Below are positions 18,558-29,572 of a stretch of 64,000 bases of DNA, in pieces. The position numbers and the translations under genes are program-made. The DNA is from Pseudoflavonifractor sp. 60 (GTDB lineage: Bacteria > Bacillota > Clostridia > Oscillospirales > Oscillospiraceae): positions 17,156 through 81,155 of the forward strand of contig NZ_QWKI01000057.1 of NCBI RefSeq assembly GCF_009911645.1, in the 5' to 3' direction. Every line of letters begins with the position of its first letter. Positions within the stretch are counted from its first letter, which is position 1. The notes under the pieces were generated by a model. The model worked only from the letters and a program-made list of their open reading frames with translations, searched no databases and was not told the origin of the DNA.

Positions 18558-20138
18558 TCAGTGGAAGGCCACCGCCTCAGCGACCCGGATGCCGTCCACC
18601 GCAGCGGAAACGATGCCCCCGGCGTAGCCCGCTCCCTCGCCGCAGGGGTAGAGCCCCCGCAATTTCGATTGGTAATTTTCATCCCGAAGAATACGAACTG
18701 GAGAGGAGGAACGGGTCTCCACACCGGTGAGGACCCCGTCCTCCGCAGCAAATCCCTGGAGCTTCCGGTCCAGCAGAGGCAGAGCCTGGGCCAGGCTGGC
18801 GGTGACATAGCCGGGCAGGCAGGGGCGCAGGTCGGTCCAGGCCACTCCGGGCCGGTAGGTGGGCGCGACTCCGCCCGGCCCCTCGGAGGGGCGGCCCTGG
18901 AGAAAATCCCTCACCCGCTGGGCCGGCGCCCGGAAGCCCCCGCCCCCCAGGCGGAAGGCGGCCCGCTCCCACCGCTCCTGAAACTGGACCCCGGCCAGCA
19001 CATCCCCGCCGCCAAAGTCCTCCGGGCCCACCCCCACCAGCAGGCCGCCGTTGATATTCTCCCCGTCTCTCGCCCGCAGGCTCATGCCGTTGGTCACCAC
19101 GCCCCCCTGCTGGGAGGCGGCAGCCACCACCTGGCCCCCGGGGCAGACGCAGAAGGTGAAGACGGAGCGGCTATTGGGCAGATGACAGGCCAGCTTGTAG
19201 TCGGAGGGGGGCAGCGTTTTCCAGGCGGGTCCATACTGCTGGAGGCTCACATCCCGCTGTCTGTGCTCAATGCGGACCCCAATGGCAAATTTTTTCTGCT
19301 CCATGGGGATTCCCGCGTCCCGCAGCATGGCGAAGGTGTCCCGAGCCGAGTGGCCCGGGGCCAAAATCAGGGTGTCGGCGGTGAGGAACTCCGTTCCCCG
19401 TGGGCCCTCCGCCTGGACCCCCGCCAGACAGTCCCCACGCACCGTCAGCCCGGTGAGCTTGTGGCCAAAGCGCACGTCACAGCCCAGGGCGATCAGCTCC
19501 CGGCGGAGGGTTTTCACCACCTCCCGCAGCACGTCGGTGCCAATGTGGGGACGGTGGGAGTACTTCACATCCGCCGGGGCCCCCGCCTCCACCAGCACGT
19601 CCAGCACGGCGGAGATGCGGGGGTCGTGGGTCCCGGTGGTCAGCTTGCCGTCAGAAAAGGTCCCTGCGCCTCCCTCGCCAAACTGGACGTTGGAGCCCTC
19701 ATCCAGCCCCCCGGTACTCCAAAAATCCCCCACGTCCAGAGCCCGCCGGTCCACATCCTGGCCCCGCTCCAGCACCACACAGGGGATCCCATTCCTTGCC
19801 AGAAACAGGGCCGCAAACAGCCCCGCCGGTCCCATCCCCACCACGACCGGGGGCAGGGTCGATTTCCGGCCCACCTGGGGGAAGACATAGGGGAGCCGCT
19901 GGACCAGGGCTATATTTCTGCCGGGGGCGGAGCGGACCAGAGACTCCTCACCGGGCATCTCCACCTCCACCGTGTACACATAGTGGACGTCATTCTTCCG
20001 ACGGGCGTCGATGGACTGGCGGACCAGCTCCAGCTCCCCCAGCGCCCCTGGCCGGACCCCCAGCGCCCGGGCCGCCCGTCTGCGCAGCTGGTCCAGGTCC
20101 CCATTCAGGGGCAGAGGCAAATTGCTGATCCGTATCAT
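18558..20138 (-). CDS. FAD-dependent oxidoreductase (COG2509-type)
   Basis: A 526-residue flavoprotein of the uncharacterised FAD-dependent dehydrogenase group. A roughly 90-residue N-terminal domain is followed by the dinucleotide-binding motif VVVGMGPAGLFAALFLARNG (about 93-112) and later ATG-like motifs (DTLILAPGHSARDTF). The C-terminal GLYPCGEGAGYAGGIVSAAVDG is the second FAD contact. It is predicted cytoplasmic. Its substrate is unknown; the family is widespread in Firmicutes. The next gene in the same direction starts upstream at 20328. Confidence 0.87.
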   Translation of the reverse strand: MIRISNLPLPLNGDLDQLRRRAARALGVRPGALGELELVRQSIDARRKNDVHYVYTVEVEMPGEESLVRSAPGRNIALVQRLPYVFPQVGRKSTLPPVVVGMGPAGLFAALFLARNGIPCVVLERGQDVDRRALDVGDFWSTGGLDEGSNVQFGEGGAGTFSDGKLTTGTHDPRISAVLDVLVEAGAPADVKYSHRPHIGTDVLREVVKTLRRELIALGCDVRFGHKLTGLTVRGDCLAGVQAEGPRGTEFLTADTLILAPGHSARDTFAMLRDAGIPMEQKKFAIGVRIEHRQRDVSLQQYGPAWKTLPPSDYKLACHLPNSRSVFTFCVCPGGQVVAAASQQGGVVTNGMSLRARDGENINGGLLVGVGPEDFGGGDVLAGVQFQERWERAAFRLGGGGFRAPAQRVRDFLQGRPSEGPGGVAPTYRPGVAWTDLRPCLPGYVTASLAQALPLLDRKLQGFAAEDGVLTGVETRSSSPVRILRDENYQSKLRGLYPCGEGAGYAGGIVSAAVDGIRVAEAVAFH

Positions 20139-20166
20139 CGGGCTCCCCTCCTTCCCCCGCTCCGGC

Positions 20167-20328
20167 TCATACGATCTCCCACTGGAAATTTTCCAGCTTC
20201 AGCCAGGTCCCCAGGGTCGTGCCCTCGGGAAGCAGGAACATGGTAATGGAGTGCTCCCCGCCCTCGTCGGTGACCAGGTGGGCGTAATCTCCGTTGATGG
20301 CGTCCACGGTGTAATAAATCGGGTCCAT
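20167..20328 (-). CDS. Small DUF3006-like protein
   Basis: A 53-residue protein (MDPIYYTVDAINGDYAHLVTDEGG...). The YTVDxIxGDYAxL start is like the small DUF3006 group found in Firmicutes, which has no known role. AGGAGG lies eight bases upstream of the ATG at 20328, which is why the longer reading is rejected. It precedes the FAD oxidoreductase by 28 bases and is probably in its operon. Confidence 0.65.
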   Translation of the reverse strand: MDPIYYTVDAINGDYAHLVTDEGGEHSITMFLLPEGTTLGTWLKLENFQWEIV

Positions 20329-20472
20329 AGATCCCCCTCCTTTTCCTCCAGCATACCTGATTTTCCCCCGTTTGGCAACAATAATCTTGCTGCCGCCCCC
20401 GTCAAAAGTCCGGTTTATGGGACTATCCTTCTTGTATACTGTGGTCATACTACAAGAAAGGAGCAAGACGCG

Positions 20473-20592
20473 ATGGATTACAGCATTGTTTGGGTCAGAG
20501 GACACGTGGAGGTCTACGATTGGGCAGGACGGTTTTGCTTCTCTGCTGACAGCGAACGAGAGGCCATGGAGGAGCTGGCCCTTACTGCGTAA
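20473..20592 (+). CDS. 39-residue small protein, unknown
   Basis: A very short ORF (MDYSIVWVRGHVEVYDWAGR...) with a good AAAGGAG site nine bases upstream, a TATACT-type -10 (20434-20439) and a hairpin after its stop. It is acidic and has no membrane segment. Function unknown; called mainly because it has its own expression signals and a protein-like composition. Confidence 0.55.
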   Translation: MDYSIVWVRGHVEVYDWAGRFCFSADSEREAMEELALTA

Positions 20593-20603
20593 ACAGAAAC
20601 CGC

Positions 20604-20637
20604 GCCCTGGGAGAGTCCCCGGGCGCAGTTCTTTGAG
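20604..20637 (+). terminator. Terminator of the 39-residue gene
   Basis: GCGCCC and GGGCGC arms around a CTGGG...CCC inner stem, followed by AGTTCTTT, between convergent genes. Confidence 0.55.
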
Positions 20638-20640
20638 AAC

Positions 20641-21285
20641 TCAGCGGCGGCGCAGGAAGTCATGGTCGATTTTGGCCTTCCAGCCGGCGCCCAGGGGCTT
20701 CCCGGCCCGGACGGAGCACACCGCCTCGCTGAGGACCTGGTAGTTCAGCTGGGTCCCCTCCTGGTCGCAGCAGTAGTTGGCGGAGTGCTGGGGGGCGATG
20801 CCCATGCTGCCGGCGGTCTCTACCGCGTCGATGTTGGCCCCCAGGAACAAAAACTCCCAGCCGAACTTTCGCTGCTGCCGCTCCACCATCTCCTTCACCT
20901 GGGGGAGGGTGTACCGCCTGCTGGCGTTCTCCATGCCGTCGGTGGTAATGACCACCAGGGTCCGCTGGGGCACGTCCTCCGGGCGGGCGTATTTGTGGAC
21001 GTTGCCGATATGGTGGATGGCCCCGCCCACCGCGTCCAGCAGGGCGGTGCAGCCCCGGACAAAGTAGTCCTTCTGGGTTATGGGGGCCACCTGGTTCAGG
21101 TCGGCCCGGTCGTGGAGCACCTGTATCTCGTGGTCGAAGAGGACGGTGGAGAGGATGGCCTCCCCTGGCTCCTCCTTCTGCTTGCTCAGCAGGGAGTTGA
21201 AGCCGCCGATGGTGTCGGCCTCCAGCCCCGCCATAGAGCCGCTGCGGTCCAGGATGAAGATGATCTCGGTCAAATTGTTGTTCAT
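20641..21285 (-). CDS. vWA-domain (TerY-like) protein
   Basis: A 214-residue protein that is almost entirely a von Willebrand factor A domain. The metal-ion adhesion site is visible: DRSGS at residues 13-17, a Thr in the CTALLDAV loop and an Asp in TTDGMENAS. It has no signal peptide and so is cytoplasmic. TerY-like vWA proteins occur with tellurite/stress and ADP-ribose-related genes; here the next gene upstream encodes a macro-domain protein. Role unknown. Confidence 0.85.
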   Translation of the reverse strand: MNNNLTEIIFILDRSGSMAGLEADTIGGFNSLLSKQKEEPGEAILSTVLFDHEIQVLHDRADLNQVAPITQKDYFVRGCTALLDAVGGAIHHIGNVHKYARPEDVPQRTLVVITTDGMENASRRYTLPQVKEMVERQQRKFGWEFLFLGANIDAVETAGSMGIAPQHSANYCCDQEGTQLNYQVLSEAVCSVRAGKPLGAGWKAKIDHDFLRRR

Positions 21286-21377
21286 AATAAAACCCCCTGT
21301 ACAATGGCTGTCTGCTGCTTACAGCCATAGTATAGGGGATTTTTTCTCTTTCGGGGTCGCCTGCCGGGCGACAAATT

Positions 21378-22376
21378 TCAGCCGCCCAGAAGAGACTGGT
21401 CGAAGGCGAACAGGGCCTCGTTGATGGTGAAGATGTTGTAGCTTCCCCGGGAAATAAAGTACTCCACAATGATGTCGAACTTGCTGGACCGGGACAGGGC
21501 AAATCCCGCCTTGCGCAGCAGCTCCCCTGTCTCCTCCAGGGTCAGCTCCAGGGCCACGGCGAAGGCCAGAGCAGTGGGCTTGCTGGGGCGGTAGCCGGGA
21601 TTTTTACGAATCTTGGAGAAGAGCTTGCGGTCGATGTTGGCCCGCTTGTAGCACTGGGCATCGGTCATCCCCCGCTGGTCGATGAGGCGCAGCAGCGCCT
21701 GAGAAAAGCTCTCGTCCAGCTCCTCCAGGGCCTGCTCCAAGCTGTCTGCTTCCAGAAGCGGGGCCGGCATGGCCGCCGCCATGGGAGGGACTTCCTGGTA
21801 CCGCCTATCTCCCCAGATGAGGCGGCGGGTCTGGCCGGTGTGCTGGTCCACATAGTTCTGGTCGATATAGGCGGCAATGTCCTCAAAGAGCTGCTGCCCA
21901 ATCTGATAGGCGGCCCGGTCAAAGACCACGATGTATACGGTAATATCCTCGTGGTCCATCAGGAAGCGCTCCACCGTCTCCATAGCCACTTGGAGGGCCT
22001 GGTCCTTGGGGTAGCCGTAAATGCCGGAGGAGAGCAGGGGGAAAGCCACCGTCTCACACCGGTGCTCCGCCGCCAGCTCCAGGCTGGTCTGATAGCAGGA
22101 GGCCAGCAGCGCCCGCTCCCCCTGGCCTCCGCCCCGCCACACAGGGCCCACCGCATGGATCACATACTTGCAGGGCAGGCGGTAACCCCCGGTGATTTTT
22201 GCCTTCCCGGTGTCGCAGCCCCCCAGCTTTTTGCAGGCCTCCAGCAGCTGGGGACCCGCCGCCCGGTGGATGCAGCCGTCCACACCCCCGCCCCCCAGCA
22301 GGGAGGTGTTGGCGGCATTGACAATGGCGTCCACCGACATGGTGGTAATATCATTGCGCACAATCTGAATGGGCAT
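21378..22376 (-). CDS. Macro-domain protein with C-terminal HTH-like domain
   Basis: A 332-residue protein. Residues 1-175 form a macro domain ([44 protein letters not shown]), which binds ADP-ribose and can remove it or O-acetyl groups from targets. After a linker, residues 215-332 form a separate domain ([34 protein letters not shown]) that resembles a helix-turn-helix; the same domain occurs alone in other Firmicutes. The fusion suggests ADP-ribose signalling tied to DNA or protein binding. It is co-directional with the vWA gene 92 bases downstream. Confidence 0.85.
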   Translation of the reverse strand: MPIQIVRNDITTMSVDAIVNAANTSLLGGGGVDGCIHRAAGPQLLEACKKLGGCDTGKAKITGGYRLPCKYVIHAVGPVWRGGGQGERALLASCYQTSLELAAEHRCETVAFPLLSSGIYGYPKDQALQVAMETVERFLMDHEDITVYIVVFDRAAYQIGQQLFEDIAAYIDQNYVDQHTGQTRRLIWGDRRYQEVPPMAAAMPAPLLEADSLEQALEELDESFSQALLRLIDQRGMTDAQCYKRANIDRKLFSKIRKNPGYRPSKPTALAFAVALELTLEETGELLRKAGFALSRSSKFDIIVEYFISRGSYNIFTINEALFAFDQSLLGG

Positions 22377-22421
22377 ATCTGCTCCCCTCCATTTTGTTCT
22401 CTTCCTCCGGGGCCCCGGCTG

Positions 22422-23870
22422 TCATCTACTCCGCTTCAGCAGCTCGCAGGTCATCTCATACACCCGGCCCACCGAGGCCACGTTCAGCCGCTCCTGGGGG
22501 GAGTGGATATCCACCAGCTCCGGGCCGGCGGACACCGCGTCCAGACCGGGGATCTTCTCGATAAACAGGCCGCACTCCAGGCCGCCGTGGGTCGCCTCAA
22601 TCCGGCCCTCCTTGCCGGTCACCGCCTGGTAGGCCGCCAGAATATCCTCCCGCAGCACCGACTCCTTGGCGTACTGCCAGCCGGGGTAGTCGCCCCGCTC
22701 AGCCACACTCCCCCGGGCGCTGGCCACAATGGCCCGTACCTTTTGAACCATCATGGTCTTCTGGGAGGCGATGCAGGAGCGGACAGAGATACTGAAGTGG
22801 AGCCCGTCCTCCTCAAGTCCCATGGTGCCCAGGTTCAGAGAGGTCTGCACCAGTCCGGGGAAATCCGCGCTCATGGCCTGGACCCCCTGGGGCAGGACCA
22901 TCAGCACCTGGAGCATCCGGAAGGCGACCTTGGGGGACAGAGCCCGCTCCAGCTCCACGGGGGCACAGGTCAGAGACAGACCGTCGTCACAGCCGGCGTA
23001 CTCGTTTTGCAGCACGGCCTGGAACTCCTGGATAAAGGCCTCGAAGTCCGCCGCCCGCTCCGCCGGCACCGCCACCTTGGCCTGGTTGCTGGGACAGATC
23101 ACGTTGTCAAACCGCCCGCCCCGAATATCGGCCAGCCGCAGGCCGGGGACCCGCCCCATGGCATTGTACAGCACCCGGCCCATCAGATGGTTGGCGGAGG
23201 CCCGGCCCTTGTGGATCTCCCCGCCGGAGTGGCCGCCCAACAGGCCATCCAGGGTCACCACATAGCCCTTCTCCCCCAGCAGAGGCCTCTGCTCTCCCGC
23301 CAGGAAACAGTCCAGCCGCAGGCCGCCGGCGCAGGAGACGGTAAACACTCCCTCCTCCTCCGAGTCCAGGTTGACCAGCTTGCACCCCTTCAAATCGGAG
23401 CAGTCCAGGGCAAAGGCGCCGTCCATGCCCACCTCCTCGTCCACGGTAAATACTGCCTCTAGCGGAGGGTGGGGCAGGGTGTCATCGGCCAAAATGGCCA
23501 GGATCATGGCCACCGCAATGCAGTTGTCCCCGCCCAGAGAGGTGCCATCCGCCCAGACCCACTCCCCGTCGGTGGCCAGGTCCAGCCCCTCCGCCGCCAT
23601 ATCCTTGGGGCAGTCCTCTGTCTTGACGCACACCATGTCCATGTGACCCTGGAGAATCACCGGGACAGCTCCCTCATAACCCGGGGTGGCCTCCTTCCAG
23701 ATGACCACGTTGTTCACCTCGTCCTGCCGCCACCTCAGCCCCAGCTCCTGGGCAAAGCTGACACACAGGTCGCTGATCTGCTTGGTATTGTGGCTGCCGT
23801 GGGGGACGGAGCACAGCTTTTCAAAGTACTCAAATACCCTCCTGGGCTCCAGCGTGGATAGTACTGCCAT
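22422..23870 (-). CDS. pepD: Aminoacyl-histidine dipeptidase (M20 family)
   Basis: A 482-residue PepD-type metallopeptidase of family M20, splitting beta-Ala-His and other dipeptides. Zinc ligands and catalytic residues are in QGHMDMV, DGTSLGGDNC, TVDEEVGMDGA and GGHSGGEIHKGRA. Cytoplasmic, normal length. The start is the ATG at 23870 because GGAGGA lies seven bases before it; the ATG five codons upstream overlaps that site. Confidence 0.93.
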   Translation of the reverse strand: MAVLSTLEPRRVFEYFEKLCSVPHGSHNTKQISDLCVSFAQELGLRWRQDEVNNVVIWKEATPGYEGAVPVILQGHMDMVCVKTEDCPKDMAAEGLDLATDGEWVWADGTSLGGDNCIAVAMILAILADDTLPHPPLEAVFTVDEEVGMDGAFALDCSDLKGCKLVNLDSEEEGVFTVSCAGGLRLDCFLAGEQRPLLGEKGYVVTLDGLLGGHSGGEIHKGRASANHLMGRVLYNAMGRVPGLRLADIRGGRFDNVICPSNQAKVAVPAERAADFEAFIQEFQAVLQNEYAGCDDGLSLTCAPVELERALSPKVAFRMLQVLMVLPQGVQAMSADFPGLVQTSLNLGTMGLEEDGLHFSISVRSCIASQKTMMVQKVRAIVASARGSVAERGDYPGWQYAKESVLREDILAAYQAVTGKEGRIEATHGGLECGLFIEKIPGLDAVSAGPELVDIHSPQERLNVASVGRVYEMTCELLKRSR

Positions 23871-23972
23871 GTGACATTCCTCCATTCCATCTTTGTAGAT
23901 TCAGTATACCACCAATCTCTGGGAAAAACAACAAAAAAACACCCCCATGGGTGCGGAGTATCTGCTGAATAT

Positions 23973-24007
23973 CCCCGGCAGGGATCATGATGTCCTGCCG
24001 GGGGTTT
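23973..24007. terminator. Strong hairpin between hydrolase and pepD genes
   Basis: CCCCGGCAGG (23973-23982) pairs with CCTGCCGGGG (about 23994-24003) and is followed on the plus strand by TTTTCT. In the minus direction it follows the hydrolase stop with A-rich/T-poor flanks, so it is a plausible but not ideal terminator of that operon. Confidence 0.55.
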
Positions 24008-24116
24008 TCTGCTCCCTATGGCCCGTTCAAGGCCATACATCAATCTTCCTCTGTGCTGCGGCGCAGTGTTCAGAGATTACGTGAGTCCCATTAGATACAG
24101 TAGCCCTCAATTGCAC

Positions 24117-25406
24117 TCACTGAAAGGAGGATGGACCTTCAAATCTGCCCTCGGACAGCCACTTGGCCACATAGTCGTGGAGGGTCTCCATCGTATTGCC
24201 GAACTGACCCTTGAAGGCCTCGCAGTGGTGGGCGGTATGGAACTTGTGGTTGGCCCCCTCCACAAAGGCGACGTGTTTATCGATGCTGGCGGACATTTCA
24301 TAAATCGTCTCCGCGGCCAGGAACTCCCACCCGGCGGTCATACCCATGAACAGAGAGGGCACATGGATATGCTGGACGTTGCCGGGAGGACAGCAGTAGG
24401 TGGAATCCCAGTCGATTCCCCAGACGGAGTCCTCACCGTAGCCGTAGCTGTCCAGGGTGCGCACCGCGTAGGAGGTCAGGTAGTTGTACACCGTCATAAT
24501 CCGGGCGCCGTCCATCATGTTGTGGGTCATGGACTCCGGGTTTTCCGGATGGCGCACGGAGTGAACGATCTCCACGGTGGAACTGCCGTCGGCGTGGATC
24601 AGCTCTCTGGGCTGGCGGGTGTGGGACATAAGGCGGATATCCTGGGCGTAGAGCTTGTTATTGAAGAACACCTGGTTGGCCCCGGGGATGACCAGTGGTT
24701 CGTCATCGCTGTAGCGGCCCTCGCCGGCCTGGATCTTTTCCCAGCACTCCAGGGCGTGGGCCAGAATCTGATTGTTGCGCTCTCCTTGCTTCCTCTGGAA
24801 GCGCCGGATAAATGCGTCGGAAAAGGTGGAGCCCTCCTTTTTAAAGCCGTTCTCCTTCTCAAAGAGGTTATAGACGGGGTCCAGCTCCATTCCGCTGTCC
24901 TCCGAAACCACAGCGGGGTCCAGACTGAACAGCTGCATGGCGGCGTTGCCCCAGTTGGCGTCCAGCAGCATGAGGCCGTCGGCGGGGGGCAGCGGGGAGC
25001 TGTCCGGATAGGGCAGGATCACCTCTGGCCCCTGGAAAATCTGGGCTCCATTTTCTGCAATGGCCTGATAGGCGGTCATCAGGGTTGCACCTCCGCTGTG
25101 GCCCATCAGGATGATCCGGTTGACCCGGGGCAGACTGCGCAGATACTCGACGGCCCCCTTCACCGCCTGCATCTTGTCCACCTGGGTAAAAAACAGGCCC
25201 TCCTTGACCATCGCATTGGCGCACAGGACCCGGAAGCCCCGCTTAGCCAGCTGCCGGCCGGTGGGGGCGTCCAGATAGTCCTCGTCGGAGTGCATTACCA
25301 GCACGGCGTTCAGGCACTCGCCGTCCCGGCCCGCCGGCTCATAGAGCACGCCGGGGACCCGCCTTGTAACCCGGAGAAACGTCTCCTTGACTTCGTATTC
25401 CTTCAT
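24117..25406 (-). CDS. Alpha/beta hydrolase
   Basis: A 429-residue alpha/beta-hydrolase-fold protein. The nucleophile elbow is GHSGGATLM, with Ser near residue 106; a core NAVLVMHSDED strand precedes it. A large cap domain lies between about 170 and 330, and the His candidate is in FVEGANHKFH near the end. No signal peptide. Its start overlaps the stop of the MATE gene by ATGA, so the two are translationally coupled. A promoter of the LysR-regulon type lies upstream of the pair. It could deacylate or de-esterify the compound handled by this locus (inference). Confidence 0.82.
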   Translation of the reverse strand: MKEYEVKETFLRVTRRVPGVLYEPAGRDGECLNAVLVMHSDEDYLDAPTGRQLAKRGFRVLCANAMVKEGLFFTQVDKMQAVKGAVEYLRSLPRVNRIILMGHSGGATLMTAYQAIAENGAQIFQGPEVILPYPDSSPLPPADGLMLLDANWGNAAMQLFSLDPAVVSEDSGMELDPVYNLFEKENGFKKEGSTFSDAFIRRFQRKQGERNNQILAHALECWEKIQAGEGRYSDDEPLVIPGANQVFFNNKLYAQDIRLMSHTRQPRELIHADGSSTVEIVHSVRHPENPESMTHNMMDGARIMTVYNYLTSYAVRTLDSYGYGEDSVWGIDWDSTYCCPPGNVQHIHVPSLFMGMTAGWEFLAAETIYEMSASIDKHVAFVEGANHKFHTAHHCEAFKGQFGNTMETLHDYVAKWLSEGRFEGPSSFQ

Positions 25407-26827
25407 TTTATGGCCTCCTCCTGCGATTCTTTTATCTCTTCCTCATCGATCATCTTAAAGGCTTTGATCGCTAAGGGAATTGCAATAAAGAGACACACCA
25501 CGTCCGCAATGGCCTGAGCTGAGGCAATGCCCACCTCCTTCAGGAAGATGGGGGCAATGATTGCCACCGGGATAAAGACATAACCCTGCCGGGCAGTGCT
25601 CATGGCCAGGGCGTACTTGGCCTTGCCAATACCGGCGTAGAACATGTTGATAATGGAGTTCAGCGCATGGGAGAACAGCATGATACATTGCAGGCGGATA
25701 CACAGCACACCCAGCCGGAGCACCTCGGCGTCGGCCTGCTTGTTGAAGATGCTCACGATGGGGGCGGCCAGCAGGACCAGCACCGCGCCGATGCCAATGG
25801 CGCCGATGAGGGAGACCTGGATGACAAACTTCAAGCTGTCCCGAACCCGCTTGGTCTGCTTGGCCCCCCAGTTGAAGCCGGCGATGGGCTGATAGCCCTG
25901 GCCGAAGCCCAGAATGATGGCGAAGGGGAACTCCAGGACCCGGTTGGCCACCGACAGGGCGGCCAGAGCGGCGGTGGAGTAGCCCCGGGCAACCCGGTTG
26001 ATGGTGACGTTGGCAATCACGGAGAAGGCGCTGCGGAAGAAGGAGGTGGAGCCAATGGCCAGCACCTCACGCACATCCTCCATCACCAGCTTAAACTTTT
26101 TCAGGCTGATGGTCACCGAGCTGCGGTGCCGGAGGTAGGGCCAGCACAGGATGCAGAAGCTGACGGTCTTGGAGATTGCCGTGGCCATAGATGCGCCGGC
26201 CACACCCAGGCCCAGTCCCTGAATGCCGAAGAGGCCGGGACCGTATTCGCCGCCGTAGATGAACAAGGGGTCCAGGAAGCAGTTGAGTACGCCGCCAAAG
26301 CCCATGCCGATCATGGAAAACATGGCGCTGCCTTCACTGCGCAGGCACATGTTCAAAATGAAGCTGCCCACCATAAAGGGCGCGGCGTACAGCACATAGG
26401 TGGCATACTGGATGGAGTAGGCGGCGCAGTTCTCGTCCGCCCCCAGCAGGTAGACCATGGGCTGAATGCACAGCCGGCCGATGAGCATAAAGAGAATGCC
26501 TAGGCCCAGCGCCGAGAACAGAGAGGTGGACAGGACCCGGTTGGCGTCCTCGTCCCGCTTGGAGCCCAGCAGCCGGGCGATGTAGCTGCACGCGCCCGCG
26601 CCAATCAGGGAGCCGATGAGGGTTATGGTGCGCTCCAGGGAGCTGTTCACGCCCACTGCGGCGGTGGCGTTGGTCCCCAGGGTGCTGACAAAATACGCGT
26701 CTACCAGATTATAGACCGTTGTAATCAGCTGCGCCACAATGGTGGGGACCGCCATTTTGGGCACAAGGGTCCGGATGTCCTCCGTTAACATCATTTGCTT
26801 TTTTTCCGCGCTAACCTGTCTTGCCAT
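25403..26827 (-). CDS. MATE family efflux transporter
   Basis: A 474-residue transporter with 12 predicted helices in two MATE repeats (TLVPKMAVPTIVAQLITTVYN; NRVLEFPFAIILGFGQGYQPI). MATE proteins export drugs, flavonoids or metabolites against cation gradients. The ATG at 26827 is used because CGGAGG lies nine bases upstream. It is coupled to the alpha/beta hydrolase and preceded by a copy of the conserved regulatory block seen at two other promoters in this region. It probably exports a product or toxic intermediate. Confidence 0.92.
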   Translation of the reverse strand: MARQVSAEKKQMMLTEDIRTLVPKMAVPTIVAQLITTVYNLVDAYFVSTLGTNATAAVGVNSSLERTITLIGSLIGAGACSYIARLLGSKRDEDANRVLSTSLFSALGLGILFMLIGRLCIQPMVYLLGADENCAAYSIQYATYVLYAAPFMVGSFILNMCLRSEGSAMFSMIGMGFGGVLNCFLDPLFIYGGEYGPGLFGIQGLGLGVAGASMATAISKTVSFCILCWPYLRHRSSVTISLKKFKLVMEDVREVLAIGSTSFFRSAFSVIANVTINRVARGYSTAALAALSVANRVLEFPFAIILGFGQGYQPIAGFNWGAKQTKRVRDSLKFVIQVSLIGAIGIGAVLVLLAAPIVSIFNKQADAEVLRLGVLCIRLQCIMLFSHALNSIINMFYAGIGKAKYALAMSTARQGYVFIPVAIIAPIFLKEVGIASAQAIADVVCLFIAIPLAIKAFKMIDEEEIKESQEEAIK

Positions 26828-26889
26828 GGTAGCATACCTCCGTTTCATCCCAGGGGAGTGTTAACCCTTACATGGTCTGCTTTGCCTTT

Positions 26890-26954
26890 ATTAAATCACA
26901 CAATTCCAGGTGGAATCAATTCAATTTGTTTAGGGATAGTTTCCAAAACGGAAA
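26890..26954 (-). promoter_or_regulatory. LysR-type regulatory block and promoter of MATE operon
   Basis: On the minus strand: TTTCCGTTTTGGAAA (26940-26954), 17 bases, GAATTGATTC (26913-26922). TTGATT (26914-26919) acts as -35 and TTTAAT (26890-26895) as -10, 18 bases apart. The palindrome centre is about 65 bases before the predicted transcript start. The same layout occurs at 34205 and 38526. Confidence 0.75.
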
Positions 26955-26969
26955 TAGTATGTGCGCCAT

Positions 26970-27006
26970 GAAAAAGGACAGGCCAGGAACGGAAGTTCCC
27001 AGCCTG
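26970..27006 (-). terminator. Terminator after the NifH-like gene
   Basis: On the minus strand CAGG-CT-GGGAAC pairs with GTTCC-TGG-CCTG and is followed by TCCTTTTT. It ends the nitrogenase-like operon just before the MATE control region. Confidence 0.7.
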
Positions 27007-27012
27007 TTTTCT

Positions 27013-29013
<2,001 letters not shown>

Positions 29014-29014
<1 letters not shown>

Positions 29015-29538
29015 TACTCCTCCCCCCTTCCCTGCCGGTGGTCGTCCTCGCCGCCCTGGGCGTTGCCGCACAGGTGGCAGGTGGCGTCCAGCACCGCGGT
29101 GATGCCGTGGACCTCCTTCAGCTCCCGGGCCATCATGTCGAAGTCGGTGGACAGCACCGCCCACTGACAGCCGTACATCACCACAAACTCCTTCACGCCC
29201 TTCCTCTCGCTCAGCTCCACCATGGCGTCCTCCACCTGGTGGAGGTAGCGCCCGGTGGCGTAGTCGGCGGCGGTGGGGCACAGCAGCGCCAGGCGGCCTG
29301 CCCGCATCAGCTCAGCCATCTGGTCGGCCCGGTGCCGGGCGCAGTTGGCCGCGCCCACAAACAGCAGCATAGTCTCCAATTTGTTCTCCAGCAGATTGGA
29401 CAGGTGCTTCTGCCTGCCGTGGCGGCCGTGTCCCTCAGCGCCCCGGCTGTGGCCGTTTTCGTTGTGGCGATGCCCGTGGCTGCCGTGGTGACGGCCTGCA
29501 CCATCGGGCTTGTTGTCCCAATTATGATGTAATCGCAT
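29014..29538 (-). CDS. Truncated component-1-like protein with His-rich N terminus
   Basis: A 174-residue protein. Residues 1-45 are extremely rich in His, Gly and Asn (HHGSHGHRHNENGHSRG), suggesting metal binding. Residues 55-160 resemble only the first domain of nitrogenase component 1: FVGAANCARHR, EFVVMYGCQWAVLSTDFD at the CPxxLIGDD position, and TAVLDATCHLCG. Three to four cysteines could hold an Fe-S cluster. It is translationally coupled to the 388-residue partner and lies 34 bases after an ABC exporter gene. The domain match is by eye and should be tested by structure prediction. Confidence 0.65.
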
Positions 29539-29572
29539 TTAATGTTCCTTCTTCCTGAAACTTTTGTTATAC

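Noticed and set aside
18528..20246. Plus-strand 572-codon open frame opposite the FAD oxidoreductase
   Set aside because: Antisense shadow; the minus frame has FAD-binding motifs.
21840..23462. Plus-strand 540-codon open frame opposite macro-domain and pepD genes
   Set aside because: Spans two real genes and their gap, low-complexity, no start signals.
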